This document shows positions 28,818 through 37,546 of a stretch of DNA of 64,000 nucleotides, piece after piece. The notes beneath the pieces were generated by a model. The model searched no databases. It saw only the letters and a program-made list of their open reading frames with translations, and was not told where the DNA came from. Positions within the stretch are counted from its first letter, which is position 1. Each line of letters begins with the position of its first letter. The stretch is from Colwellia psychrerythraea 34H (GTDB lineage Bacteria > Pseudomonadota > Gammaproteobacteria > Enterobacterales > Alteromonadaceae). The stretch lies in contig NC_003910.7 in assembly GCF_000012325.1 (NCBI RefSeq), forward strand, positions 1,860,001 to 1,924,000, read 5' to 3'. The position numbers and the translations under genes are program-made.

Positions 28818-29105
28818 ATGGATATAGAGCAAAAAGATAAAGGAGTGATAGCAGTACTCCTCAAACGTTTTGAACATGAACGCTACCCAAGAATTAAACA
28901 GCTCGAAGAGAAAGTTGGTAACGGTGCTGTACTCGAACAACATGATCTAACCTACCTAGAGCAGGTCTTAATGGACACCCACCAAGTTATCGCCATTGTA
29001 ACTCGACACCCTGAATATGGGGCGTTGGCTAAAGAGACTCTACTGATGTACGAAGAAATCATGACTAAATCTCAATTAAATAGTAACAAAGTTTCATCAA
29101 ATTAG
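28818..29105 (+). CDS. Small cytoplasmic protein of unknown function
   Basis: Product of 95 residues from ATG 28818 (AGGAAG close upstream), preferred over a TTG start at 28749. It is charged and predicted mostly helical, with no signal peptide or membrane segment. The pattern ITRHPEY-type (VTRHPEYGALAKETLLMYEEI) recalls a conserved hypothetical family of Alteromonadales, which I cannot name. Codon use looks like that of the neighbours. Apparently monocistronic. Confidence 0.6.
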   Translation: MDIEQKDKGVIAVLLKRFEHERYPRIKQLEEKVGNGAVLEQHDLTYLEQVLMDTHQVIAIVTRHPEYGALAKETLLMYEEIMTKSQLNSNKVSSN

Positions 29106-29589
29106 AGCATTGCTGAAATCCCTTCAGTTTTTAAATTTATAGTAGTGCACTCGGCTATTTGTGGGCGAATACGCCTAAACTAGTTAGTAACGTTCATTAG
29201 TTAAATGATTTTTAAGCTAAATATGGCGCTCAATTTTGAGTGTCAGTTTAGCGTCTTAATCGTTGACTGTGCAGCCAAATGTTTTTCCTCCTGTCACATT
29301 CCAATTAATTTGTGCCTTTCAAACTCATTACATCGAAATATAGCTGTTGTTAATTTTATTTCTTAAATCAAATATCAATAAATAGGATTCGTTGGATGAA
29401 TTATTAGTTATTAATTCATCCAACGAGACCATAAATTTATCACTGATTTGGGTCTAATAATACTTCTTCTATTTACTTCTTAATTGCAGTTTACTTTAAC
29501 AAGCTAGGTTGAATAAATATTTAGATGCTTGTAATTATGGTCTAGATGATAGAGAGTAGAGTTTATTATCAGCTTGATAAACAAGGTAA
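29106..29589. other. Intergenic region upstream of export operon
   Basis: 484 AT-rich bases with no gene. The only clear structure is the 38-base inverted repeat at 29389-29426, listed separately. The TolC gene promoter should be in its last ~150 bases. Confidence 0.5.
29389..29426. repeat. Perfect 15-bp inverted repeat
   Basis: Arms TCGTTGGATGAATTA and TAATTCATCCAACGA around an 8-base spacer. No T-run follows on either side, so it is not an ordinary terminator. It could be an operator for the export operon that starts about 165 bases downstream, or a short mobile palindrome. Confidence 0.6.
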
Positions 29590-31005
29590 ATGATAGGTTA
29601 TATTATGAAACATGATGTAGTTTTACTGGCAGTTTTAATATTAGTTATAAGCTTATCAAGTAAGCCGATTTTGGCTCAGACATTCACTTTTTCCCAAGCA
29701 TGGAAAACTGTACTGCAAGAAAGTGACGCACTCGCGGCAGAAAAACAAAATATTGAACGATCTCAATATTTACAGGAAGCCGCAAGTGACCTGTTATTAC
29801 CCAGTATTTCTATAGGGGCAAACTACACGCGTTTAGACCATGCCGTTAGAGTTAGACCTTCTGAAGTGATAGCGAGCATGCCTATTGATAGTATCAATGA
29901 AGCCTTTGGTATCACGACAGATAACTTAGATAGCTTTTTTACTTCGACTTTATCTGAACGTGATATTTTCACTAGTTCAATCCGTGCTTTATGGCCTGTT
30001 TACACAGGAGGACGTGTCAGTGCTGTTCAAGGAATTGCTAAAGCCCAAAATGATGAAGCAAGTCATTTACTGACGATGAAACAGCTAGAAAAATTTGAAG
30101 ACTTAGTGAAGTATTATTTTGCAGTAGTACTTTCTGAGCAAGTACTTCAAACGAGAATAGATGTAGAGCAAGGTTTAAAGACGCACTATGAAAATGCTGT
30201 AAAACTAGAAGAACAAGGGCAAATAAATAAACTAGAACGTTTACAAGCACAGGTTTCATTAGATAAATCACAAGTAGAGCGAAAAAAATCACTTCGAGAT
30301 GCTGAAATCGCACAAATCGCCTTAGGTCGATTACTTAAAACCCGAGCAAAAATCACGCCTACAACGACACTATTCATTAATGAATCATTACCTCAAATGT
30401 CTAACTATTTAGATAAATCACTAGCTGATTTCCCAGCACTAAAAATGCTTGATTCTAAAGAGAAACAAGCAGTCGGATTAATCGAGATAGAGAAAGGTAA
30501 ATATTATCCGGAAGTTTATCTTTATGGAAACTATAACTTGTATGAGGAAGATAACTTAGCTTCTCAAATCGCACCTGATTGGGAAATCGGGGTTGGGGTC
30601 AAGATCCCTATTCTCGATACCTCTGGTCGTTCAGGAAAAATGAAAGCAGCGCATAGTTCAGTAATGCAAATAAAATATCTTAAAGCACAAGCCGTACAAG
30701 ATTTATCTGTTTTGGTGGAAAAAGCCTACCGAGAAGCAAATCAATCTCTAGAAGAATATCAAGGTCTTGCATCAAGTTTAGCCTTAGCAAATGAAAACTT
30801 AAGGTTACGCACTAAAGCCTTTAAACAGGGGGTATCAACATCAATAGATGTCGTGGATGCAGAATTATTTGTTGCGAGTATAAGAACCCAACGCTTTGTT
30901 GCCGCGTATCAATACATGTTATCTCTTTCTAAGCTACTCGCATTAAGCGTAGACATTCATAACTTTAAACATTATCAATCTTATCAAGGTATAGAGGTTA
31001 AATAG
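29590..31005 (+). CDS. TolC-family outer-membrane efflux protein
   Basis: Outer-membrane channel of 471 residues (ATG 29590; ATG 29605 gives a cleaner signal peptide). A signal peptide ends near ILAQT. The rest is helical with the two TolC repeats: TFSQAWKTVLQESDAL begins the first and a similar heptad-rich segment (KAYREANQSLEEYQ) the second. It is the first gene of a four-gene operon with an HlyD adaptor and two ABC-2 permeases, so it forms the outer part of an exporter. Confidence 0.88.
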   Translation: MIGYIMKHDVVLLAVLILVISLSSKPILAQTFTFSQAWKTVLQESDALAAEKQNIERSQYLQEAASDLLLPSISIGANYTRLDHAVRVRPSEVIASMPIDSINEAFGITTDNLDSFFTSTLSERDIFTSSIRALWPVYTGGRVSAVQGIAKAQNDEASHLLTMKQLEKFEDLVKYYFAVVLSEQVLQTRIDVEQGLKTHYENAVKLEEQGQINKLERLQAQVSLDKSQVERKKSLRDAEIAQIALGRLLKTRAKITPTTTLFINESLPQMSNYLDKSLADFPALKMLDSKEKQAVGLIEIEKGKYYPEVYLYGNYNLYEEDNLASQIAPDWEIGVGVKIPILDTSGRSGKMKAAHSSVMQIKYLKAQAVQDLSVLVEKAYREANQSLEEYQGLASSLALANENLRLRTKAFKQGVSTSIDVVDAELFVASIRTQRFVAAYQYMLSLSKLLALSVDIHNFKHYQSYQGIEVK

Positions 31006-31007
31006 TG

Positions 31008-32006
31008 ATGCACAATTTGAAAAAAACAAGCAGAACTTGGCCAATAATTTTAATGATAATCGCTTTAGTGATTTGGCTGATTTATACTTTTTATCAAGCT
31101 TATCAGCCACTCCCTGAAAGAATACAAGGTCAGATTGAGGCGCAAAACTTTAGTATATCTTCGAAAATACCTGGTCGAATAGAGCAAGTACTTGTCAGAA
31201 AAGGGGATAAAGTATCAAGGGGACAGATGATATTCACCCTGTTAAGTCCTGAGATACAAGCAAAACTTCAACAAGCAAAAGCAGGTGAAAAAGCAGCTGG
31301 GGCATTAGCTGAACAAGCGGAAAAAGGTGCAAGAATTCAGGAGATAGCCGCAGCTAAAACTCAGTGGGAAAAAGCAAAAGCAGCGAATGAGTTAATGGAA
31401 AAAACCTATAACCGAGTCAATAACTTATTTAACGATGGTATTGTCGCCGAGCAAAAGCGTGATGAAGTTTATACGCAATGGCAAGCGGCAAAATATAATG
31501 AAGGCTCCGCTTATCAAATGTATGCCCTAACTAAAGAAGGCGCACGCGACGAAGTAAAAAGAGCGGCAAAAGAAAAAGAGAATATGGCCGCTGGTGCTGT
31601 AGCCGAAGTTGAGGCTTACATTGCAGATACTAAAATAGAAAGCTGGCATAACGGTGAAGTCAGTCAGGTATTACTTCAAGAAGGAGAATTAGCCCCTCAA
31701 GGTTTTCCTGTCGTTACTATTGTAGATATAAATGACGCATGGGCCATTTTTCATATTAGAGAAGATAAATTGAAAGACTTCCCTAAAGGGCAAAAAATAG
31801 AAGTGGCCATTCCAGCGCTAGGCGAGGGGAATTTTACTTTTGAAATATCGCATATTTCTGTTATGGGTGACTTTGCTACTTGGCGAGCAACAGATAGCGC
31901 TCAAGGCTTTGATATGAGAACGTTTGAAGTTGAAGCGAGACCACTTGAGCACATTCCTTTGTTAAGAGTCGGTATGACTGTATTACTAACCAGTGTGACT
32001 AAATAG
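31008..32006 (+). CDS. HlyD-family periplasmic adaptor protein
   Basis: Membrane-fusion protein of about 333 residues, anchored by one N-terminal helix (IILMIIALVIWLIYTF). A split biotinyl-lipoyl domain (SSKIPGRIEQVLVRKGDKV and, after the hairpin, WHNGEVSQVLLQEGELA) flanks a long alpha-helical hairpin rich in Ala/Lys/Glu. It starts within a few bases of the tolC-like stop (TAGTGATG). It links the TolC-like channel to the ABC-2 permeases. Confidence 0.87.
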   Translation: MHNLKKTSRTWPIILMIIALVIWLIYTFYQAYQPLPERIQGQIEAQNFSISSKIPGRIEQVLVRKGDKVSRGQMIFTLLSPEIQAKLQQAKAGEKAAGALAEQAEKGARIQEIAAAKTQWEKAKAANELMEKTYNRVNNLFNDGIVAEQKRDEVYTQWQAAKYNEGSAYQMYALTKEGARDEVKRAAKEKENMAAGAVAEVEAYIADTKIESWHNGEVSQVLLQEGELAPQGFPVVTIVDINDAWAIFHIREDKLKDFPKGQKIEVAIPALGEGNFTFEISHISVMGDFATWRATDSAQGFDMRTFEVEARPLEHIPLLRVGMTVLLTSVTK

Positions 32007-32010
32007 TAAC

Positions 32011-33198
32011 GTGAAGCTATTACAAACCATTAAAAATGAATGGCAATTAATTTGTCATGATGCTTGGTTAAAAGCATTGCTTTTTTGGTTGCCAGTAATA
32101 CTTGCTATCGCGATATGGGGCGTATTCTCTGCAGGTATTGCGCGCGATTTACCTATTGGTGTAGTAGATCATGACAACAGTTCAGTATCACGTTCGCTCA
32201 TACGATATTATAATGCCAGTCCTACCTTAGCCGTAGTAAAGCATTTTAACTCCATGGAGCATGCCAATGCAGCCCTTAGAGAAGGGAGTATCTATGCGTT
32301 AGTCATTATTCCAAATTCCTTAGAAAAAAACACCTTGTTGGGCAAAATGCCTCAAGTGACAGCCTTTTATAATAGTCAGTTCATTTTGATTGGTAAGTTA
32401 ATTAATTCGGCCATGCTAAGTGCTCATGGCACTTATGTCGCCCAAATAGAAACCTTTAAAAACTTAGCAAATACGCGTGGCAACGTAAAACAAGCGATAG
32501 GGGAAGCACTACCTATTTCGTCACAAATATCGCCATTATTTAATGCTAATACGCATTATGGTCAATTTCTTGTTACTGCGGTTATTCCTGCTATGTGGCA
32601 AATTATTATTATTGCGACTATCGTACTTGTCTGGGCAAGACCTCTGCAAAATTCTTCATTAGAACAATGGCTTGCTCATCTTAATTTTAATGAAGAACTG
32701 AAAAGGTTAATCCCGTATATTTTAATTTTTTGGATGCAGGGTATTATATATCTCAGTGTGTTTTACGGCACACTTCAGTGGCCCATGCATGGAAGTTGGC
32801 TTTTATTGATATTAGCTCAATTTTTCTTGGTCCTAGCCTGCGCAAGTGTTGCGACGTTATTTTTCTTTATTACCCTTGATGTCACACGTGCCATGAGTTT
32901 GGTGGCGGGATTCGCAGCCCCTGCATTTGCTTTTATGGGCGTCACATTTCCAACAACCGATATGCCTTTATTAGCGCAACTGTGGCGGGCCTTATTACCT
33001 ATTAGTCATTATATAACCGTACAAATTCAGCAGGTGAATTATGCAACAACCCTTAATCATAGTATTGGAAGCTTTGTTGCTTTAATCACTTTTGTGAGTG
33101 GCTTGTATATTGCAAAATTACTGGTTGAGAAACGCCAACGCTTAAATAGTTTACATGAAGCAAAGAAAGAAATTATCGAAAAAGGTTGTAATTTATGA
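32011..33198 (+). CDS. ABC-2 type permease (first of two)
   Basis: Inner-membrane protein of 395 residues, GTG start four bases after the adaptor gene. One N-terminal helix, a large periplasmic domain with the LPIGVVDHDNSSVSRSLIR segment typical of ABC2_membrane_3 proteins (YhhJ/YbhR type), then about five C-terminal helices. It has no nucleotide-binding domain, and none is encoded next to it. It overlaps the second permease by four bases (ATGA). Confidence 0.85.
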   Translation: MKLLQTIKNEWQLICHDAWLKALLFWLPVILAIAIWGVFSAGIARDLPIGVVDHDNSSVSRSLIRYYNASPTLAVVKHFNSMEHANAALREGSIYALVIIPNSLEKNTLLGKMPQVTAFYNSQFILIGKLINSAMLSAHGTYVAQIETFKNLANTRGNVKQAIGEALPISSQISPLFNANTHYGQFLVTAVIPAMWQIIIIATIVLVWARPLQNSSLEQWLAHLNFNEELKRLIPYILIFWMQGIIYLSVFYGTLQWPMHGSWLLLILAQFFLVLACASVATLFFFITLDVTRAMSLVAGFAAPAFAFMGVTFPTTDMPLLAQLWRALLPISHYITVQIQQVNYATTLNHSIGSFVALITFVSGLYIAKLLVEKRQRLNSLHEAKKEIIEKGCNL

Positions 33199-34382
33199 CT
33201 TGGAAACGATTAATAAGTTGCGAATTTTACGCTATCTTCACTAATATTCCTTTACTCGTTACCGTATTTGGCGGCGTGATCATTTATTCATTTCTCTACC
33301 CTTTGCCTTATATTAACCAAACGCCACAAGAACAAAGTATTGCTGTGATTAATTTGGATGATAGCCAATTAAGTCGCACTATTGAGCGCATGGCTAATGC
33401 TACACCACAAGTTAATATTACCCAGCAAGTCTATAGTATTGAAGAAGCGAAGGCCTTGCTCATTGAGGGACATATAACGGGGTTTCTTCTGATCCCGCAA
33501 CATTTTTATCGTGATTTACTTCTTGAGAAAAGCCCACATTTACTTTTTGCAGGCAACGCTTCGTATTTTTTAGTTTATGGTACTGTCATTGAAGGGCTGG
33601 TTCGTTCAACATCAACGTTAGCAGCTGAAGTTAAAGTAAGTCGAATGGTGATGCGAGGAGATAATATTGCTTTAGCTTCTTCACAGTATTCCGCAATTGG
33701 TTTGAATCTTAAACCCACTTTTAACGCTAGTTTAGGGTATTTAAACTATATTGTTCCAGCTGTATTTGTCTTAATTTTACATCAAACCTTGCTTATTGCT
33801 TTGGGCCTACTCACTGCTGGACAGTATGAAAATAAAGTGAAATCACAACCAATTTCAAAATTACAATCAAGTTACTGGCTTATTTATCCTGTTTGGCGAG
33901 TTTTGCTTGTTCGCTCATTATTGATGTTGACTATTTATTTAGTGTTGTTCAGCTTTTATTTTGGGTACAGTTTTGAAAGTTATGGTATCAATCGCTTAGC
34001 CACCATTCCTGATTTGATGACACTGGCTTTTCCTTTTTTACTTTCTGTGATTTTTTTAGGTACTGTCGTTGGTTTATTAATACCAAGAAAGGAGCTAGCA
34101 ACGCTTGTTGTATTATTAAGCTCGCTTCCTTTAGTATTCTCAGCTGGTTTTATATGGCCTACATCCAACATGCCTACAGTGATTAATATCATTACTCAAT
34201 TCTTTCCATCAACGCCAGCAATTAATGGTTTTTTGCGGTTAAATCAGATGGGAGATAGCATTGATAATTTAGTACAAATTCAAATGCAGCTTTGGTCATT
34301 AACATTATTGTATGCCATGATTGCTGGTGTATTGATGACTAAAAAGCAAGGTGAACTCAATAGAATGATTAAATCGAGTTGA
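33195..34382 (+). CDS. ABC-2 type permease (second of two)
   Basis: Paralogue of the preceding gene with the same length (395 residues) and layout: N-terminal helix, periplasmic domain with QSIAVINLDDSQLSRTIERM, and five or six C-terminal helices. The pair probably forms a heterodimeric channel. The operon ends here without an ATPase gene; the next gene (marC) is on the other strand. Confidence 0.85.
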   Translation: MTWKRLISCEFYAIFTNIPLLVTVFGGVIIYSFLYPLPYINQTPQEQSIAVINLDDSQLSRTIERMANATPQVNITQQVYSIEEAKALLIEGHITGFLLIPQHFYRDLLLEKSPHLLFAGNASYFLVYGTVIEGLVRSTSTLAAEVKVSRMVMRGDNIALASSQYSAIGLNLKPTFNASLGYLNYIVPAVFVLILHQTLLIALGLLTAGQYENKVKSQPISKLQSSYWLIYPVWRVLLVRSLLMLTIYLVLFSFYFGYSFESYGINRLATIPDLMTLAFPFLLSVIFLGTVVGLLIPRKELATLVVLLSSLPLVFSAGFIWPTSNMPTVINIITQFFPSTPAINGFLRLNQMGDSIDNLVQIQMQLWSLTLLYAMIAGVLMTKKQGELNRMIKSS

Positions 34383-34551
34383 TGATAGAAAGGCTAATCT
34401 TCATTAACTGAGCAGTACAACCTTTGCACTACCCGCGTTAACGGATGGTCAACTATCTTCTGTTACTGTGTTAATTTCAGTTAGAATCATTCGGTTTAGT
34501 AATCATAATTTTGAGCGCATACTTGAAGCGTTAATGTTGTTTCTCGATGTT

Positions 34552-35175
34552 TTAGCCTAGCGTGCTAATGACTGCTTTGATTCCAACTAATAACATCTGA
34601 ACGCCTATGACAGCTAAAATTAACCCCATCAATCGAGTAACAATACTCAAGCCACTTTTACCTATAGCGGCTAAAATACGCGAACTAAAGATAAAACAAA
34701 TAAAGGTAATTAGGCATAAAGCTGCAAATACTGAGAGGGTGATTATTATTTCCATCCATCCGTTAGATGATGAATAATTCATTGCTGTGGCAATGGTGCC
34801 TGGTCCTGCAAGAAGTGGCACAGCCAATGGAGACACTGCTACATCAGAATCAGAGCTATCATCACCTTGGGTATGATGAAGCTTAGAACCGGAACCTTGA
34901 AGCATATGGTAACCGACAATAAAGACTAATATACCACCGGTTATTCGCAGCGCTGGGAGCGTTATACCAAATAAGTGAAAGATTGATTTACCTAAAATTG
35001 CAAAGCTAGCAATAACTATAAAGGTAATAATTAAGGCCTTAGCTGCAATTTTTCTCTGTTCAAGCTTATTTTTATCTCCGGTTAATCCTGCGAAAACTGC
35101 GGTGTTGGCGATAGGGTTCATTATGGCAAAAAAAGCCATGAAAACGGTTAATGCATGTTCCATTAATAAATTCAT
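34552..35175 (-). CDS. MarC family integral membrane protein
   Basis: Protein of 207 residues with six hydrophobic segments. The N-terminal FFAIMNPIANTAVFAGLT and the PLAVPLLAGPGTIATAM motif are diagnostic for MarC/UPF0056. The family was once linked to multiple antibiotic resistance, but no transport function is established. Monocistronic. Confidence 0.88.
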   Translation of the reverse strand: MNLLMEHALTVFMAFFAIMNPIANTAVFAGLTGDKNKLEQRKIAAKALIITFIVIASFAILGKSIFHLFGITLPALRITGGILVFIVGYHMLQGSGSKLHHTQGDDSSDSDVAVSPLAVPLLAGPGTIATAMNYSSSNGWMEIIITLSVFAALCLITFICFIFSSRILAAIGKSGLSIVTRLMGLILAVIGVQMLLVGIKAVISTLG

Positions 35176-35283
35176 TTTATCTCATTTTTTTGATATGTAT
35201 TCTCGCGCTTGAATAATAGAACTGCATTAATCAGCCATATGACTACTTTGTTATTTTTAATAGTGTTGGCAGTCTAATAGTAA

Positions 35284-35736
35284 TTAAGTGTTTAACTCTA
35301 ATACTTCCAATTTTGTTTTAATAAAGTCACTGTGCGGTACATGTAGTAAATCTGAAATTTGGCGAATGGAATGTTCTTCATAAATACTGATTTTTTGATC
35401 GGCTAATGCTACCTCCCAAAGAGTCTTCACCAGTTGAACGCGTTGTTGGCCACTATAATTTTCATTAATTAACTTAACAAACGGGTAAAGCGAGGTAACA
35501 TCTTCACCGTGGGCGGTTGCATGCTCAACCAGTGAATCAAGCTTTTGTCCTGATAAATTAAAGGATTTTCCGAGTGCGACTTTAATTGCCTGTTGTTCAA
35601 TAGATGATTTCTCTAAACTTGCTCTATTAACTTCGATGAGTAATATAGCAGCGGCTAACTGAATTTTATCTTGTGTATCTTCTTGGTCATTAATTTTTAG
35701 CTCTTGGCTAAAGAAGTTTTTAAGTTTTGTTAACAT
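35284..35736 (-). CDS. TerB-like (DjlA/TerB fold) protein
   Basis: Cytoplasmic all-helical protein of 150 residues. It shows the TerB pattern: an N-terminal KIQLAAAILLIEVNRA segment and a C-terminal LVKTLWEVALADQKISIYEEHSIRQI block with acidic residues. TerB domains bind divalent metal in tellurite-resistance and stress proteins; stand-alone members like this one are widespread and of unknown role. No other ter genes are near. Confidence 0.85.
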   Translation of the reverse strand: MLTKLKNFFSQELKINDQEDTQDKIQLAAAILLIEVNRASLEKSSIEQQAIKVALGKSFNLSGQKLDSLVEHATAHGEDVTSLYPFVKLINENYSGQQRVQLVKTLWEVALADQKISIYEEHSIRQISDLLHVPHSDFIKTKLEVLELNT

Positions 35737-35969
35737 GTTTATTCCTTATTTTTTGGCAGTATGAGCGAGGCGCCTAGCCCTTTCAATTTATCGGTTTAAA
35801 AGTACTAACGATAATGCCTTATAACGGTAAATGGGCACTTCAGTCTGATTACTAGTATACCTAATTGCATTATCAGCGATATTTTCAATAGCTTAAAATA
35901 GTAAATCACTATGATGGATGGCTAACACTTCGACATCGTTCTAATCTAACATCACAGTGATTATTATGT

Positions 35970-36461
35970 TTATTTAGGCGTAACAGCAAATTCAATTCTG
36001 TTACCACTTGGCTCTCTTATCATCATATGAATAGTTGGACCATCACCGTTAGGCTCAGGTGAAAATTCAATAATGACACCATCTGTCTTTTTACAACGTT
36101 CATATAGCGTATTTAAATCTTCTATACTGGCAACACTTAAGGCTAAATGGTGCAGACCAACGTTATTTTTCCTGTCAAAGGCGATACTTTCTTCTGGCTG
36201 TGTTACTTGCCAGAGTGTCAAAAATAGTTTGCCATCAGTGACAAATTTTGACGGATAATCATCATAACCACCAACGACTTTCCAACCCAATGTCTCTGTA
36301 AAAAACTGTGTAGATTTTTCTAAATTGGAGACCGTTAAACCTAAATGGTTTATGCCTTGGGTTATTGGGTTATCAAGTTTGTTTATCGCCGAGTTAGCCA
36401 CTGCGTTATTAGTAGTAATAAGTGATGTGATAAAAAATAACGCTATAAAACTTTTATTCAT
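35970..36461 (-). CDS. Exported VOC-family (glyoxalase-fold) protein
   Basis: Product of 163 residues from the ATG at 36461, preceded by GGAA; a longer frame from 36491 adds ten residues ahead of what is clearly a signal peptide (MNKSFIALFFITSLIT, cleavage near AVANS). The rest is two betaalphabetabetabeta units: GINHLGLTVSNLEKSTQFFTE and VGLHHLALSVASIEDLNTLYE, ending in RIEF. His and Glu positions of the metal site are present. Glyoxalase-superfamily proteins are usually cytoplasmic, so export is unusual. The substrate is unknown. Confidence 0.83.
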   Translation of the reverse strand: MNKSFIALFFITSLITTNNAVANSAINKLDNPITQGINHLGLTVSNLEKSTQFFTETLGWKVVGGYDDYPSKFVTDGKLFLTLWQVTQPEESIAFDRKNNVGLHHLALSVASIEDLNTLYERCKKTDGVIIEFSPEPNGDGPTIHMMIREPSGNRIEFAVTPK

Positions 36462-36805
36462 ATTGAATTCCATTAATACACTGTATTTCAATAGACCGTT
36501 GATAACGTCAGTTGTTTCAAAAATTTATTATTAATAAATTATAAAACGATTTTTTTAAAAGTAACTTTTAAAATGGTAACAATGTGTTTGTAGAATGTTT
36601 TACTTAGAGAACATCGCTAGCTTCTATCTAATAACAGCACCTTTTCATATCATAAAGTATTGACTGTTTTAGCAACGAGTTAGTAGATAGGGGACGTTGA
36701 ATGGCTAAATAATAATTTAGTCTGGGATGTTTAAGGCATCAATACAGGTATAATCCGACTAGTAAGCCTGTTAGGGTTTTAGTTACACAAATTTATATTA
36801 ATTAA
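36462..36805. other. Intergenic region between VOC and hydrolase genes
   Basis: 344 AT-rich bases between divergent genes. I see no gene, hairpin or recognisable operator. Confidence 0.4.
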
Positions 36806-37366
36806 ATGAGAAAAATAATGTTTAGTACCGTTTTTGTTGCAGGATATGGAAATTCGACAGAGGGACATTGGCAGAATTCATGGTGCAAAATAACAAAAAA
36901 TAGTTATTGGGTTGAACAAGAGGATTGGAACAATCCAAATTGTGTTGATTGGATAGAAAGTCTTAATGCGCTTGTTCAATCTATAGATGGGCCTATTCTC
37001 TTAGTGAGCCATAGTTTGGGTGGCAGCACCATTGTAGAATGGAGTAAAAAGTACTCTGCCAATATAATTGGTGCATTTATGGTAGCGGTACCAGATGTAC
37101 AGTGTGAGCACTTTCCAAAGGAGATATCAGGCTATCAATTACCTCCATTAGAGAAGTTACCCTTTCCTAGTATGCTTTTGGCAAGTACAAATGACCCATA
37201 CTCGACACTTGATAGATCTAAGTACTTTGTTGATATTTGGGGGAGCGATTTAACTATTGTTGGTGATTTGAAGCATGTTAATGCAGATTCAAATATTGGT
37301 GAGTGGTCATATGGCTTAAATCTCCTTAACAAATTTATTACCTCGATAGACTCTAAAATCGATTAG
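36806..37366 (+). CDS. RBBP9/YdeN-family alpha/beta hydrolase
   Basis: Small serine hydrolase of 186 residues. The early VAGYGNSTEGHWQNSW matches the oxyanion/W region of the RBBP9 family, the nucleophile elbow is SHSLGG, the acid is probably in STNDPYS, and the catalytic His is in LKHVNADSNIG. The substrate is unknown. It stands alone, convergent with the RND pump gene. Confidence 0.88.
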   Translation: MRKIMFSTVFVAGYGNSTEGHWQNSWCKITKNSYWVEQEDWNNPNCVDWIESLNALVQSIDGPILLVSHSLGGSTIVEWSKKYSANIIGAFMVAVPDVQCEHFPKEISGYQLPPLEKLPFPSMLLASTNDPYSTLDRSKYFVDIWGSDLTIVGDLKHVNADSNIGEWSYGLNLLNKFITSIDSKID

Positions 37367-37471
37367 AAATAAGCAATAGATAGTTGGCTCTTATGCCTTA
37401 GTTGCTCGATAAAGCTGGAGTCAGGTGATTTTCACTAAAATTTAGAGAACGCTAAAATTAATATTTATGTA

Positions 37472-37507
37472 GGTTTTGTTAATTTGAGTAATAAAATTAA
37501 CAAAACC
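37472..37507. terminator. Bidirectional hairpin between convergent genes
   Basis: Perfect 14-bp inverted repeat GGTTTTGTTAATTT / AAATTAACAAAACC with an 8-base loop, placed between the hydrolase stop (37366) and the RND pump stop (37547). It could serve both. Confidence 0.65.
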
Positions 37508-37546
37508 CTATCGGCATTGAAATAACTTTAATCCTTGATGATATAT

